NCBI RefSeq assembly: GCF_002909375.1
Contig: NZ_PPXD01000006.1
Span: 1-64,000 of the forward strand
Reading direction: 5' to 3'
DNA from: Cryobacterium zongtaii
GTDB lineage: Bacteria; Actinomycetota; Actinomycetes; Actinomycetales; Microbacteriaceae
Length of the DNA: 64,000 bases
Below the pieces are notes generated by a model, which had not been told where the DNA came from, did no database searches, and was given only the letters and a program-made list of their open reading frames with translations. Position 1 is the stretch's first letter; the number at the start of each line of letters is the position of its first letter. A program made the position numbers and the translations under genes. Positions 9,086 through 18,307 of the stretch are shown piece after piece.

Positions 9086-10084
9086 ATGGCACCCACATCA
9101 CGGTTCCGAGCGTTCACGGGTTTGGCCCTGGCCGGAACACTGGCTCTCAGTCTGGTCGCCTGCTCGTCGGGGTCGGACGAACCGGCCGCATCCGGTGACG
9201 ACAGCGGCGAGCTCACCACCGTCGGATTTGTCGCCGTCGGACCTGAGGGAGGCTGGCGCACCGCGAACGAGCAGAACATTCAGGATGCGTTCTCCACCGA
9301 GAACGGGTTCGACCTGAAGTATGCCCCGTCCAGCAACGGCGACCAGAACTCCCAGATCACCGCGTTCACCTCGTTCATCGACGAGGGCGTAGACGCGATC
9401 CTGCTCTCCGCCACCGAGGCAACGGGCTGGGAAGACGTGCTCGAGCGGGCACAGGAGGCCGAGATTCCGGTGGTGCTGCTTGACCGCGGCATCGAGCCGA
9501 ACGATGAAAGCCTCTACACGAGCCGGATCGCTCCGGACAACGTGGGCATCAGCGCCTCGGCCGCCGAATGGGCCAACGAGCAGTTCCCGGATGGCGCCAA
9601 CTACGTCGTCCTCGAAGGCCCGCCCGGACTCTCGGTGGTGAACGACCGCAACAAGGGATGGGACGAGGCCGTCGCCGACAACCTGACCAAGCTCGAGAGC
9701 CAGTCGGCGAACTGGTCCACCGAAGAGGCCAAGAGCGTCTTCGAGACCATGCTCAAGGCCAATGGCAACGACATCCAGCTCGTCTTCGCCCAGAACGACG
9801 AAATGGGCCTGGGCGCCGCTCTCGCGGTGGAGGAGGCCGGACTCACCCCCGGCACCGACGTGAAGATCATCACCATCGACGGCACGCAGGCCGCCCTCGA
9901 AGCCCTTGCGGCCGGCCGGCTCAGCTTCGTGGCCGAATACAACCCGCTCTTCGGAGAGGACGCCATCGAGGTCGTCAACGCGGCCCTGGCCGGCGAGGAC
10001 GTCGAGTCCAGCATCGTCGTGCCGAGCACGACATTCGATTCGCCCGAGGCGGCCACCGCGGCCCTGCCCGACCGCCAGTACTGA
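9086..10084 (+). CDS. ytfQ: YtfQ-type sugar-binding lipoprotein (galactofuranose-like ABC importer)
   Basis: 332 aa. ATG at 9086 follows AAGGAGGAG. A signal peptide ends in lipobox LVAC with Cys26. Family features of YtfQ are clear: VGPEGGWRTANEQNI, DAILLSATEATGWEDVL, EIPVVLLDRGI, VFAQNDEMGLGAAL and IITIDG. E. coli YtfQ binds galactofuranose; the actinobacterial ligand is not established. It is followed by ATPase and two permease genes. An 18-bp hairpin (10104-10144) separates it from the ATPase gene. Confidence 0.9.
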   Translation: MAPTSRFRAFTGLALAGTLALSLVACSSGSDEPAASGDDSGELTTVGFVAVGPEGGWRTANEQNIQDAFSTENGFDLKYAPSSNGDQNSQITAFTSFIDEGVDAILLSATEATGWEDVLERAQEAEIPVVLLDRGIEPNDESLYTSRIAPDNVGISASAAEWANEQFPDGANYVVLEGPPGLSVVNDRNKGWDEAVADNLTKLESQSANWSTEEAKSVFETMLKANGNDIQLVFAQNDEMGLGAALAVEEAGLTPGTDVKIITIDGTQAALEALAAGRLSFVAEYNPLFGEDAIEVVNAALAGEDVESSIVVPSTTFDSPEAATAALPDRQY

Positions 10085-10103
10085 CCGGCAGCACGACCCG
10101 AAC

Positions 10104-10144
10104 GTGTTCGTTCCTGCGGCCCATCCGGCCGCAGGAACGAACAC
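10104..10144 (+). promoter_or_regulatory. Intercistronic 18-bp hairpin between ytfQ and ytfR
   Basis: Bases 10104-10121 pair perfectly with 10127-10144 around a 5-nt loop; CCCCTT follows rather than a T tract. It occupies the same place as the hairpins after the other three sugar-binding-protein genes of the window. Confidence 0.82.
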
Positions 10145-10214
10145 CCCCTTCGTGGCAGGTTCGCCACGCCACTCAACTTTCGAGGCCGACACACCGGCAG
10201 GACCAGGCAGAGAC

Positions 10215-11756
10215 ATGGCAGCGACAGCGCCGGCAGTGACAGAGCCGATCGTCGAGATGGAGAACATCTCGATCGAGTTCCCGGGGGTCAAGGCTCTCCA
10301 GAACGTGAACTTCCGACTCTTCCCTGGCGAAGTGCACACCCTGATGGGCGAGAACGGGGCGGGCAAATCCACCCTCATCAAGGCGCTCACCGGTGTGTAC
10401 AAGATCGACTCCGGCACCATCACCGTCGGCGGCCTTTCGCGGCGGTTCGCGGGCACCGCGGATGCGCAGAGCGCCGGCATCTCCACCGTCTACCAGGAGG
10501 TCAACCTCTGCGACAACCTCACGGTGGGGGAGAACGTGATGCTCGGCCACGAGGTACGCGGGCCGATCGGCATCAACTGGCGCAAGACCCACGAGGCGGC
10601 CCACGAGGCCCTCATCCGGTTGGGCCTGGGCGACCTCGACCCCAGACAACCGCTCTCCAGCATCTCGCTCGCCCTGCAGCAGCTGGTCGCGATCAGCCGC
10701 GCGATGGTCACCGACTCCACGGTCCTGATCCTGGACGAACCGACCTCCAGCCTGGACGCGAACGAGGTTGAGGGCCTGTTCACGGTCATCCGCCGCCTGC
10801 GCGACGAGGGTGTTGCCATCCTCTTCGTCTCGCACTTCCTCGACCAGGTGTACGCGATCAGCGACCGGCTCACCGTGCTGCGGAACGGCGTCGTGGTCGG
10901 CGAACACCAGACAGCTGCGCTGCCGCGCAACCAGCTCATCTCCGAGATGATCGGCAAGGACGTGGACACCCTCAACTCCCTGGGTTCCCAGCGATCCCGG
11001 GCCGTGCACTCGGGCGGCGCGCCCTATTACAGCGCGAAAGACCTGACCCGCAAGGGCTCCATCGAACCCGTGGACATCGAGGTGCACGCCGGCGAAGTGG
11101 TGGGCCTGGCCGGATTGCTCGGTTCCGGCCGCACCGAGCTCGGCCGGCTCATCTACGGTGCCGACAAACCCGATGCCGGCATCGTGACCATCGACGGGAA
11201 AACCACCGAGGTCACCAGCCCGGTCGGCGCCCTGGCGCGCAAGATCGCCTTCTCCACCGAAAACCGGCGCGACGAGGGAATCGTCGGCGACCTCACGGTG
11301 CGGGAGAACCTGGTGCTGGCCGTGCAGGCCCGCCGCGGCTGGGCCCGGCCGCTGTCCCGCCGGGAACAGGCCGCGATCTGCGACAAGTACCTGGTGGAGC
11401 TGAACGTGCGACCCGCCGACCCGGAGCGGGCCGTGCGGGATCTGTCCGGCGGCAACCAGCAGAAAGTCCTGCTCGGCCGCTGGTTGGCCACCCAGCCGGA
11501 GCTGCTGATCCTCGACGAACCGACCCGCGGAATCGATGTGGGGGCCAAGGCGGAGATTCAGGAGACAATTGTGGCGCTCGCCGATGACGGCATGTCGGTG
11601 ATCTTCATTTCGTCTGAATTGGAGGAAGTCGTGCGCCTCAGTGAGCGCATCATCGTGCTGAAAGACCGGCGCAAGATCGGCGAGATCGTCAACGGACCCG
11701 ACGTGACCGCCGAAGCCATCGTCGATCTCATCGCTTCAGAAGGGAGCGGCGCATGA
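10215..11756 (+). CDS. ytfR: YtfR-type sugar ABC ATPase
   Basis: 513-aa CUT2 ATPase. ATG at 10215 is the first start giving the expected N-terminus ([19 protein letters not shown]); upstream in-frame sequence translates the hairpin region. Walker [10 protein letters not shown] and LILDEPTSSLDANE mark domain one; [17 protein letters not shown] and [18 protein letters not shown] mark domain two. The stop codon overlaps the start of the first permease (ATGA at 11753), so the proteins are probably translationally coupled. It is closely related to the divergent orphan ATPase at 7212-8780. Confidence 0.92.
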   Translation: MAATAPAVTEPIVEMENISIEFPGVKALQNVNFRLFPGEVHTLMGENGAGKSTLIKALTGVYKIDSGTITVGGLSRRFAGTADAQSAGISTVYQEVNLCDNLTVGENVMLGHEVRGPIGINWRKTHEAAHEALIRLGLGDLDPRQPLSSISLALQQLVAISRAMVTDSTVLILDEPTSSLDANEVEGLFTVIRRLRDEGVAILFVSHFLDQVYAISDRLTVLRNGVVVGEHQTAALPRNQLISEMIGKDVDTLNSLGSQRSRAVHSGGAPYYSAKDLTRKGSIEPVDIEVHAGEVVGLAGLLGSGRTELGRLIYGADKPDAGIVTIDGKTTEVTSPVGALARKIAFSTENRRDEGIVGDLTVRENLVLAVQARRGWARPLSRREQAAICDKYLVELNVRPADPERAVRDLSGGNQQKVLLGRWLATQPELLILDEPTRGIDVGAKAEIQETIVALADDGMSVIFISSELEEVVRLSERIIVLKDRRKIGEIVNGPDVTAEAIVDLIASEGSGA

Positions 11757-12829
11757 GCACCCCCGTCGCACGTCCGTCCGCAGCCATCCGCGTCATCACC
11801 GGGCTGTTCCACCAACCGTACGTCTGGGCGATCGTGGCCCTGCTTCTGTTGCTCGTGGTCAATCTCACTAAGAACCCCGCCTACCTCGGGGTGTCGGTCA
11901 ACGCCGCCACCGGCAACCTCTCGGGCAACGTCATCGACATCCTGCGCGCGAGCGCGCCGATCATGATGATCGCGGTCGGCATGACCCTGGTCATCGCCAC
12001 CCGCGGCATCGACCTGTCGGTCGGCTCGGTGATGGCTGTGGCCGGTGCCGTCTCAATGGAATTCATGCGTAACACCGGCACCGGATCGTTCGGCACCGCG
12101 GTGGTGGCCGTGCTCCTGGCGCTGGGAATCAGCGCGCTGCTCGGCACCCTCAACGGCATCCTGGTCTCGATCGTGGGCCTGCAACCCTTCATCACGACCC
12201 TGGTGATGATGCTCGCCGGCCGCGGCCTGGCCAAGGTGATCACCTCGGGCCAGAACACCTCGGCGACGAACGAGACCTTCCGTTGGATTGCCAACGGCAC
12301 CTTCCTCGGCTTTCCCGTCGTGTTTGTCATCGCGGTGCTGATCGTGGCGGTCCTGGCCGCCCTGGTGCGCCGCACCGCGCTCGGCCTGATGATCGAATCC
12401 ATCGGCATCAACCCCAAGGCCGCCCGGATGGCCGGGATCCGCCCCGTCGGCATCCTCATCTCCGTCTACATAGTGAGCGCAGTGCTCGCCGGCGTGGCCG
12501 GGATCTTCAGCACTGCCAGCGTCATGACGGTGGAGGTGGCGAAAACGGGTATGACCGCCGAAATGGATGCGATCCTCGCCGTGGTCATCGGCGGGACCTC
12601 GCTGGCCGGAGGCAAATTCTCGCTCACCGGCAGCATCATCGGGGCGCTGCTGATCGCGACACTCGACAAGACCATCGTCTACATGTCCATCCCCTCGTCG
12701 GCGACGCCGGCCTTCAAGGCCGTCGTCATCGTGATCATCTGCCTCCTGCAGTCACCCAGGGTGCGCTCGATGTTCAACCGGCGCAGAACCCGCGTCATCA
12801 TCACGGATAAGGAAACGGTGCCGGTATGA
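11753..12829 (+). CDS. ytfT: YtfT-type sugar ABC permease
   Basis: 358-aa polytopic CUT2 permease. Hallmarks are AVGMTLVIATRGIDLSVGSV (~80-100), GLQPFITTLVMMLAGRGLAK, and EMDAILAVVIGGTSLAGGKF near the C-terminus. It overlaps ytfR by 4 bp (ATGA) and the next permease gene also by 4 bp. Two different permeases are expected to form the heterodimeric channel, as in E. coli YtfT/YjfF. Confidence 0.92.
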   Translation: MSTPVARPSAAIRVITGLFHQPYVWAIVALLLLLVVNLTKNPAYLGVSVNAATGNLSGNVIDILRASAPIMMIAVGMTLVIATRGIDLSVGSVMAVAGAVSMEFMRNTGTGSFGTAVVAVLLALGISALLGTLNGILVSIVGLQPFITTLVMMLAGRGLAKVITSGQNTSATNETFRWIANGTFLGFPVVFVIAVLIVAVLAALVRRTALGLMIESIGINPKAARMAGIRPVGILISVYIVSAVLAGVAGIFSTASVMTVEVAKTGMTAEMDAILAVVIGGTSLAGGKFSLTGSIIGALLIATLDKTIVYMSIPSSATPAFKAVVIVIICLLQSPRVRSMFNRRRTRVIITDKETVPV

Positions 12830-13851
12830 GCATCACCGAGCTCGATCGGCCGGCCGCACCCTCGCTGCTGTCGCGAATGAAGCCGAACCTGGAAACCCTG
12901 CCGACCCTGGCCGCCGTGGCGATCTTCATCGCCATGCTGATCTACGGCGAGGTCGCCTACGGGCGGATTGTGCAGTTCAGCACGATCTCGAACCTGCTGA
13001 TCAACAACGCGTATCTGATCATCCTGGCGGTGGGCCTGACCTTCGTCATCCTCACCGGCGGGATCGACCTGTCGGTCGGAGCGGTGATCGCCATCAGCAG
13101 CCTGGTCGGGGTGATGCTGGCCAACGCCGGCTGGAATCCGCTCATCGTGATCGTGCTGATGATCCTGATCGGCTCGGTCTTCGGCGTCGCCTCCGGGGTG
13201 CTGATCCAGTACTTCAACGTGCAACCCTTCATCGCGACCCTCGCGATGATGTTCCTCGCCCGCGGCCTCGCGTCCATCCTCAGCACCACCCCGCAGCGGC
13301 TGGACGACGACTCGGTGATCCGCAGCCTGTCCACGCAGTGGAAGGTCTACGACGGACCCAAGATCGACGACCTCGTGACAACCCCCAACGTGCTCATCGC
13401 CGCCCTCGTCGTCATCGTGGCGTTCTTCATGCTGCACCGCACCCGATTCGGTCGCACGGTCTACGCGATCGGCGGTTCGGAACAGTCGGCGTTGCTGATG
13501 GGACTGCCGGTGGTGCGCACGAAACTGTTGATCTACGTGATCAGCGGCACCCTCGCGGGACTGGCCGCCGTGGTGTACACCTCGAAGCTCGGCATCGCGC
13601 AGAACATCACCGGGGTGGGTTGGGAGCTGGACGCCATCGCCGCCGTCATCATCGGTGGGACGCTGCTCACCGGCGGTGCCGGCTTTGTGCTCGGTTCCGT
13701 GATCGGCGCGCTGGTTCTCGGGCTGATGAACGTGCTCATCACCCGCGACGGCGGCATCCCGCCGGAGGCCACCACGATCATCACCGGCGGCATTCTCCTC
13801 GCCTTCGTGCTGCTGCAGCGATTCGTCGTCTCGCGCAAGCGCAAATCCTGA
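12826..13851 (+). CDS. yjfF: YjfF-type sugar ABC permease
   Basis: 341-aa CUT2 permease with LAVGLTFVILTGGIDLSVGA, NVQPFIATLAMMFLARGLAS and WELDAIAAVIIGGTLLTGGA. The insertion TTPQRLDDDSVIRSLS after the third conserved block resembles YjfF rather than YtfT. The gene overlaps ytfT by ATGA and is the last of the operon; an interrupted hairpin follows at 13870-13907. Confidence 0.91.
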   Translation: MSITELDRPAAPSLLSRMKPNLETLPTLAAVAIFIAMLIYGEVAYGRIVQFSTISNLLINNAYLIILAVGLTFVILTGGIDLSVGAVIAISSLVGVMLANAGWNPLIVIVLMILIGSVFGVASGVLIQYFNVQPFIATLAMMFLARGLASILSTTPQRLDDDSVIRSLSTQWKVYDGPKIDDLVTTPNVLIAALVVIVAFFMLHRTRFGRTVYAIGGSEQSALLMGLPVVRTKLLIYVISGTLAGLAAVVYTSKLGIAQNITGVGWELDAIAAVIIGGTLLTGGAGFVLGSVIGALVLGLMNVLITRDGGIPPEATTIITGGILLAFVLLQRFVVSRKRKS

Positions 13852-13869
13852 GCCCCGGAAGGGGGACGG

Positions 13870-13907
13870 ATCCGCCGACCGGGCGATCGACGCGCCCGGA
13901 GGCGGAT
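13870..13907 (+). terminator. Possible terminator after yjfF
   Basis: ATCCGCC (13870-13876) plus CCGGGCG (13879-13885) pair with CGCCCGG (13893-13899) plus GGCGGAT (13901-13907), a 14-bp stem with a small internal loop. There is no T run, so it could be Rho-aided or weak. Confidence 0.5.
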
Positions 13908-13939
13908 TCCACAGGGCAAAATCATGTCCCCGCTCGACC

Positions 13940-14025
13940 TGTGGATAACTTCGGGTCCGACCGCGTATTCCTGCGGTCTTCTGTGGTGGCGCCCTGTTGA
14001 CAACCGGTGGAATGTCGGTGGATAA
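13940..14025. promoter_or_regulatory. DnaA-box-like sites upstream of nrdHIEF
   Basis: The minus strand carries an exact TTATCCACA at 13940-13948 and TTATCCACC at 14017-14025. A weaker TTGTCAACA (13995-14003) lies between and overlaps TTGACA (13997-14002), a possible -35 element. DnaA-box control of ribonucleotide reductase genes is known in E. coli nrdAB. Whether DnaA acts here is an inference. Confidence 0.5.
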
Positions 14026-14040
14026 GTACATAATTGTAAT

Positions 14041-14087
14041 TCCCGCATGTAGTGGCTGTTCCCATTGGCAATCACTAGATGTAGTAT
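14041..14087 (+). promoter_or_regulatory. Paired NrdR-box-like sites upstream of nrdHIEF
   Basis: CACTAGATGTAGTAT (14073-14087) fits the NrdR-box pattern CACTATATATAGTGT closely. CGCATGTAGTGG (around 14041-14055) matches its right half. The shared ATGTAG cores (14047 and 14079) are exactly 32 bp apart, about three helical turns, the usual spacing of NrdR box pairs. NrdR would repress this operon when dATP is high. nrdR itself is not in the window. Confidence 0.62.
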
Positions 14088-14235
14088 TGAAGTCCAAGCA
14101 ATCGCACAACGCTTAAAAAGAACTTCGCACTTTACGGGTGCATTTCCACCACATTTCCACTACGTCTTCACCACGGATTTCGCACAGCTTTGCCTATGGT
14201 CCGAAACGACGAGAACGATACGAGAGGCCTCTTCG

Positions 14236-14469
14236 ATGGCAATCACCGTCTACACCAAGCCGTCCTGCGTGCAGTGCACCGCGACCTACCGTGCCCTGGA
14301 CAACAAGGGCATCGAGTACAACATCCTCGACCTGTCAGCCGACGAGAACGCACTCGAGGCCGTCAAGGCGCTCGGCTACCTGCAGGCGCCCGTCGTCATC
14401 ACCGATGAGGACCACTGGTCGGGCTTCCGCCCCGACAAGATCAACGAGCTCGCCGCGCGCCTGGCGTAA
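14236..14469 (+). CDS. nrdH: NrdH glutaredoxin-like electron donor of class Ib ribonucleotide reductase
   Basis: 77-aa thioredoxin-fold protein. ATG at 14236 (GAGAGG upstream) gives [21 protein letters not shown] with the redox pair CVQC at 11-14, followed by [11 protein letters not shown] and the C-terminal [13 protein letters not shown] typical of NrdH. It reduces the C-terminal CxxC of NrdE, itself being reduced by thioredoxin reductase. First gene of nrdHIEF. Confidence 0.95.
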   Translation: MAITVYTKPSCVQCTATYRALDNKGIEYNILDLSADENALEAVKALGYLQAPVVITDEDHWSGFRPDKINELAARLA

Positions 14470-14524
14470 CCAGCGCTGCGCCTGGGGGGCGCCGACCGTT
14501 CAACTCGCACGAAAAGGGGAACCC

Positions 14525-14989
14525 ATGCTGCTTCAGGCTGATTCCACTCGCGAGTCCACCGCCGGCGCGGAAGTGGATGCCGGAGACGTGGACATCGTCT
14601 ACTTCTCGAGCGTCTCCGGAAACACTCAGAGGTTCGTCGAGAAGCTCGGCCGGCCCGCCGCCCGCATCCCGCTGTACGCCAAGGATGCGCCCCTTGTCGC
14701 CCGGCATCCGTTTGTGCTCGTTGTACCCACCTACGGCGGCGGCGATCTGGGGCCGGCAGTGCCACGCCAGGTCATCCGCTTTCTGAACGACACACGCAAC
14801 CGCTCGCTCATCCGCGGCGTCATCGGCGCCGGGAACACAAATTTCGGTGAGGCCTTCTGCCTCGCCGGGGACATCATCGCGCAGAAGTGCGGTGTGCCCC
14901 ACCTGTATCGCTTTGAAGTATTCGGCACACCGGACGACGTAGCCGCCGTTCACGAAGGATTGGAAGAATTTTGGAAGCAACAGCCGTGA
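14525..14989 (+). CDS. nrdI: NrdI flavodoxin-like activator of class Ib ribonucleotide reductase
   Basis: 154 aa. ATG at 14525 follows AAAAGGGGAA. The core is [20 protein letters not shown] (FMN phosphate loop), [10 protein letters not shown], and [19 protein letters not shown]. NrdI supplies an oxidant to NrdF to make the Mn(III)2-tyrosyl radical cofactor. The first 22 residues are a polar extension before the flavodoxin fold. The stop codon overlaps the likely GTG start of nrdE. Confidence 0.94.
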   Translation: MLLQADSTRESTAGAEVDAGDVDIVYFSSVSGNTQRFVEKLGRPAARIPLYAKDAPLVARHPFVLVVPTYGGGDLGPAVPRQVIRFLNDTRNRSLIRGVIGAGNTNFGEAFCLAGDIIAQKCGVPHLYRFEVFGTPDDVAAVHEGLEEFWKQQP

Positions 14990-17130
14990 AGGTCACCCCG
15001 ATCAGCCCGCCATCGGGCCTGGACATGGATTATCACTCCCTGAACGCCATGCTCAACCTGTACGGACCGAACGGGGAGATCCAGTTCGACAAGGACCGCG
15101 AGGCTGCCCGGGAGTTCTTCCTGCAGCACGTGAACCAGAACACGGTGTTCTTCCACTCGTTGCGTGAACGTCTCGACTACCTGGTCGAGAAGGAGTACTA
15201 CGAGCAGGCCGTGCTCGACATGTACAGCTTCGAGTTCATCACCAGCCTCAACAACCTGGCGTACTCGAAGAAGTTCCGCTTCCAGACCTTCCTCGGCGCG
15301 TTCAAGTACTACACGTCCTACACGCTGAAGACCTTCGACGGCAAGCGTTACCTCGAGCGCTTCGAGGACCGCGTCGTGATGACCGCCCTCGGCCTGGCCC
15401 AGGGCGACGAACAGCTCGCGGTCGCCCTCGTCGAGGAGATCATCGCCGGTCGTTTCCAGCCCGCGACGCCCACCTTCCTGAACTCCGGCAAGGCCCAGCG
15501 CGGCGAGCTCGTCTCCTGCTTCCTGCTGCGTATCGAAGACAACATGGAGTCCATCTCCCGCGGTATCAACTCCTCGCTGCAGCTGTCCAAGCGCGGCGGC
15601 GGCGTGGCCCTGCTGCTCTCCAACATCCGGGAGTCCGGCGCGCCGATCAAGCAGATCGAGAACCAGTCCAGCGGCATCATCCCCGTGATGAAGCTGCTCG
15701 AAGACTCCTTCAGCTACGCCAACCAGCTCGGTGCCCGCCAGGGTGCCGGAGCGGTGTACCTGCACGCGCACCACCCCGACATCATGCGCTTCCTCGACAC
15801 CAAGCGCGAGAACGCCGACGAGAAGATCCGCATCAAGACCCTCTCCCTCGGTGTGGTCATCCCCGACATCACCTTCGAGCTGGCCAAGAACAACGAGGAC
15901 ATGTACCTGTTCTCCCCGTACGACGTCGAGCGCGTCTACGGCGTGCCGTTCGCCGACATCTCGGTGTCCGAGAAGTACCACGAGATGGTCGACGACTCGC
16001 GCATCAAGAAGTCCAAGATGAAGGCCCGCGACTTCTTCCAGACCCTCGCCGAGATCCAGTTCGAGTCCGGCTACCCGTACATCATGTTCGAAGACACCGT
16101 GAACGAGGCGAACCCGATCAAGGGCCGCATCAACATGTCGAACCTGTGCTCGGAGATCCTCCAGGTCAACACCCCGACCACGTACAACGAGGACCTCTCC
16201 TACGACGCCATCGGCAAGGACATCTCCTGCAACCTCGGCTCGATGAACATCGCGCTGGCGATGGATGCGCCCGATTTCGGTCGGGTCGTCGACACCGCCA
16301 TCCGCGGGCTCAGCGCGGTCTCCGACCAGAGCCACATCGCGTCGGTGCGTTCGATCGAGAGCGGCAACGACAAGTCCCACGCCATCGGCCTGGGCCAGAT
16401 GAACCTGCACGGCTACCTCGCCCGTGAGCGGGTGTACTACGGCAGCCCAGAAGGCATCGACTTCACCAACATCTACTTCTACACGGTGCTGTTCCACGCC
16501 CTGCGCGCCTCGAACAAGATCGCCATCGAGCGTGGCATCACCTTCGACGGCTTCGCCGACTCGACCTACGCGTCCGGTGTGTTCTTCGACAAGTACACCG
16601 ACCAGGTGTGGGAGCCCGTCACCGCCCGCGGCGCCGAGCTGTTCGCGAACTCCAACGTCGAGATCCCCACGCAGGCCGACTGGGCCGAGCTCAAGGCATC
16701 CGTCATGGCGCACGGCATCTACAACCAGAACCTGCAGGCCGTTCCGCCGACAGGGTCGATCTCGTACATCAACAACTCGACCGCGTCGATCCACCCGATC
16801 GCCTCGAAGATCGAGATCCGCAAGGAAGGCAAGCTCGGCCGCGTGTACTACCCGGCGCCGTTCATGACGAACGACAACACCGAGTTCTACCAGGATGCCT
16901 ACGAAATCGGCTACGAGAAGGTCATCGACACCTACGCCGCGGCCACCCAGCACGTGGACCAGGGCCTGTCGCTGACGCTGTTCTTCAAGGACACCGCCAC
17001 CACCCGCGACATCAACCGCGCGCAGATCTACGCGTGGAAAAAGGGCATCAAGACGATCTACTACATCCGTCTGCGCCAGATGGCCCTCGAGGGGACCGAG
17101 GTTGAGGGCTGTGTTTCCTGCGCTTTGTGA
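14986..17130 (+). CDS. nrdE: Class Ib ribonucleoside-diphosphate reductase alpha subunit
   Basis: 714 aa from the GTG at 14986, which overlaps the nrdI stop (GTGA) and has GGAAG 8 nt upstream; an in-frame TTG at 14971 would add five residues. Catalytic residues are visible: Cys178 in LVSCFLL and Cys415 in SCNLGS (substrate-reducing pair), the NLCSE motif with Asn386, Cys388 (thiyl) and Glu390, and the C-terminal redox pair in EGCVSCAL that accepts electrons from NrdH. It makes deoxyribonucleotides from NDPs. Class Ib enzymes lack the N-terminal ATP cone, consistent with the length. Confidence 0.96.
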   Translation: MKVTPISPPSGLDMDYHSLNAMLNLYGPNGEIQFDKDREAAREFFLQHVNQNTVFFHSLRERLDYLVEKEYYEQAVLDMYSFEFITSLNNLAYSKKFRFQTFLGAFKYYTSYTLKTFDGKRYLERFEDRVVMTALGLAQGDEQLAVALVEEIIAGRFQPATPTFLNSGKAQRGELVSCFLLRIEDNMESISRGINSSLQLSKRGGGVALLLSNIRESGAPIKQIENQSSGIIPVMKLLEDSFSYANQLGARQGAGAVYLHAHHPDIMRFLDTKRENADEKIRIKTLSLGVVIPDITFELAKNNEDMYLFSPYDVERVYGVPFADISVSEKYHEMVDDSRIKKSKMKARDFFQTLAEIQFESGYPYIMFEDTVNEANPIKGRINMSNLCSEILQVNTPTTYNEDLSYDAIGKDISCNLGSMNIALAMDAPDFGRVVDTAIRGLSAVSDQSHIASVRSIESGNDKSHAIGLGQMNLHGYLARERVYYGSPEGIDFTNIYFYTVLFHALRASNKIAIERGITFDGFADSTYASGVFFDKYTDQVWEPVTARGAELFANSNVEIPTQADWAELKASVMAHGIYNQNLQAVPPTGSISYINNSTASIHPIASKIEIRKEGKLGRVYYPAPFMTNDNTEFYQDAYEIGYEKVIDTYAAATQHVDQGLSLTLFFKDTATTRDINRAQIYAWKKGIKTIYYIRLRQMALEGTEVEGCVSCAL

Positions 17131-17152
17131 TGTAATTCACTGATCTCAGCGG

Positions 17153-17200
17153 TGGTCGAGCCTGTCGAGACCACGTAAGCAGATCTCGACAGGCTCGATC
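17153..17200. repeat. Inverted repeat (REP-like) between nrdE and nrdF
   Basis: GTCGAGCCTGTCGAGA (17155-17170) faces TCTCGACAGGCTCGAT (17184-17199), complementary at 15 of 16 positions with one G-T wobble, around a 13-nt loop. Elements of the form GGTCTCGACAGGCTCGACC are frequent intergenic repeats in Microbacteriaceae (recollection, not checked). Lying inside the operon, it could modulate nrdF levels. Confidence 0.8.
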
Positions 17201-17225
17201 AACGACGTACCACCAAGAGGAATAA

Positions 17226-18203
<978 letters not shown>

Positions 18204-18218
18204 GTCTCGAGGACTACT

Positions 18219-18250
18219 GAAAGGGCGGGTGCTTCGGCACCCGCCCTTTC
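18219..18250 (+). terminator. Terminator after nrdF, 14-bp stem with UUCG loop
   Basis: Bases 18219-18232 pair perfectly with 18237-18250 around the exceptionally stable loop C(TTCG)G. The right arm ends in CCCTTTC, so the T run is partly inside the stem. It closes the nrd operon just before the next gene. Confidence 0.88.
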
Positions 18251-18295
18251 TGCGTGATTGTGCAGATCCCCGTCGCGTCCGGGGCGACCGCGGGC

Positions 18296-18301
18296 TATCG
18301 T
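18296..18301 (+). promoter_or_regulatory. -10 element, leaderless start of the FAD oxidoreductase gene
   Basis: TATCGT ends exactly 6 nt before the GTG at 18308, and no ribosome site is present. This is the spacing expected when transcription begins at the start codon. Confidence 0.6.
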
Positions 18302-18307
18302 GTGGGC

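Larger units (their letters stand above)
13852..14235. other. 384-bp intergenic control region before nrdH
   Basis: No gene is seen. The first 60 bp hold the possible yjfF terminator. The rest, distinctly A/T-richer than the surroundings, holds the DnaA-box-like and NrdR-box-like sites and an ordinary ribosome site (GAGAGG) before nrdH. The exact promoter -10 element could not be fixed by eye. Confidence 0.6.

Noticed and set aside
9906..10214. N-terminal extension of YtfR upstream of 10215
   Set aside because: The extra 103 codons would overlap the end of ytfQ in another frame and translate the intergenic hairpin; the ABC domain starts normally at ATG 10215.
13940..14025. Replication origin (oriC)
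   Set aside because: Only two good DnaA boxes and no dnaA, dnaN, recF or rpmH neighbours; a regulatory role at the nrd promoter is more likely.
17153..17200. attachment site or IS remnant
   Set aside because: No transposase, integrase or target duplication nearby; it is only a short inverted repeat.
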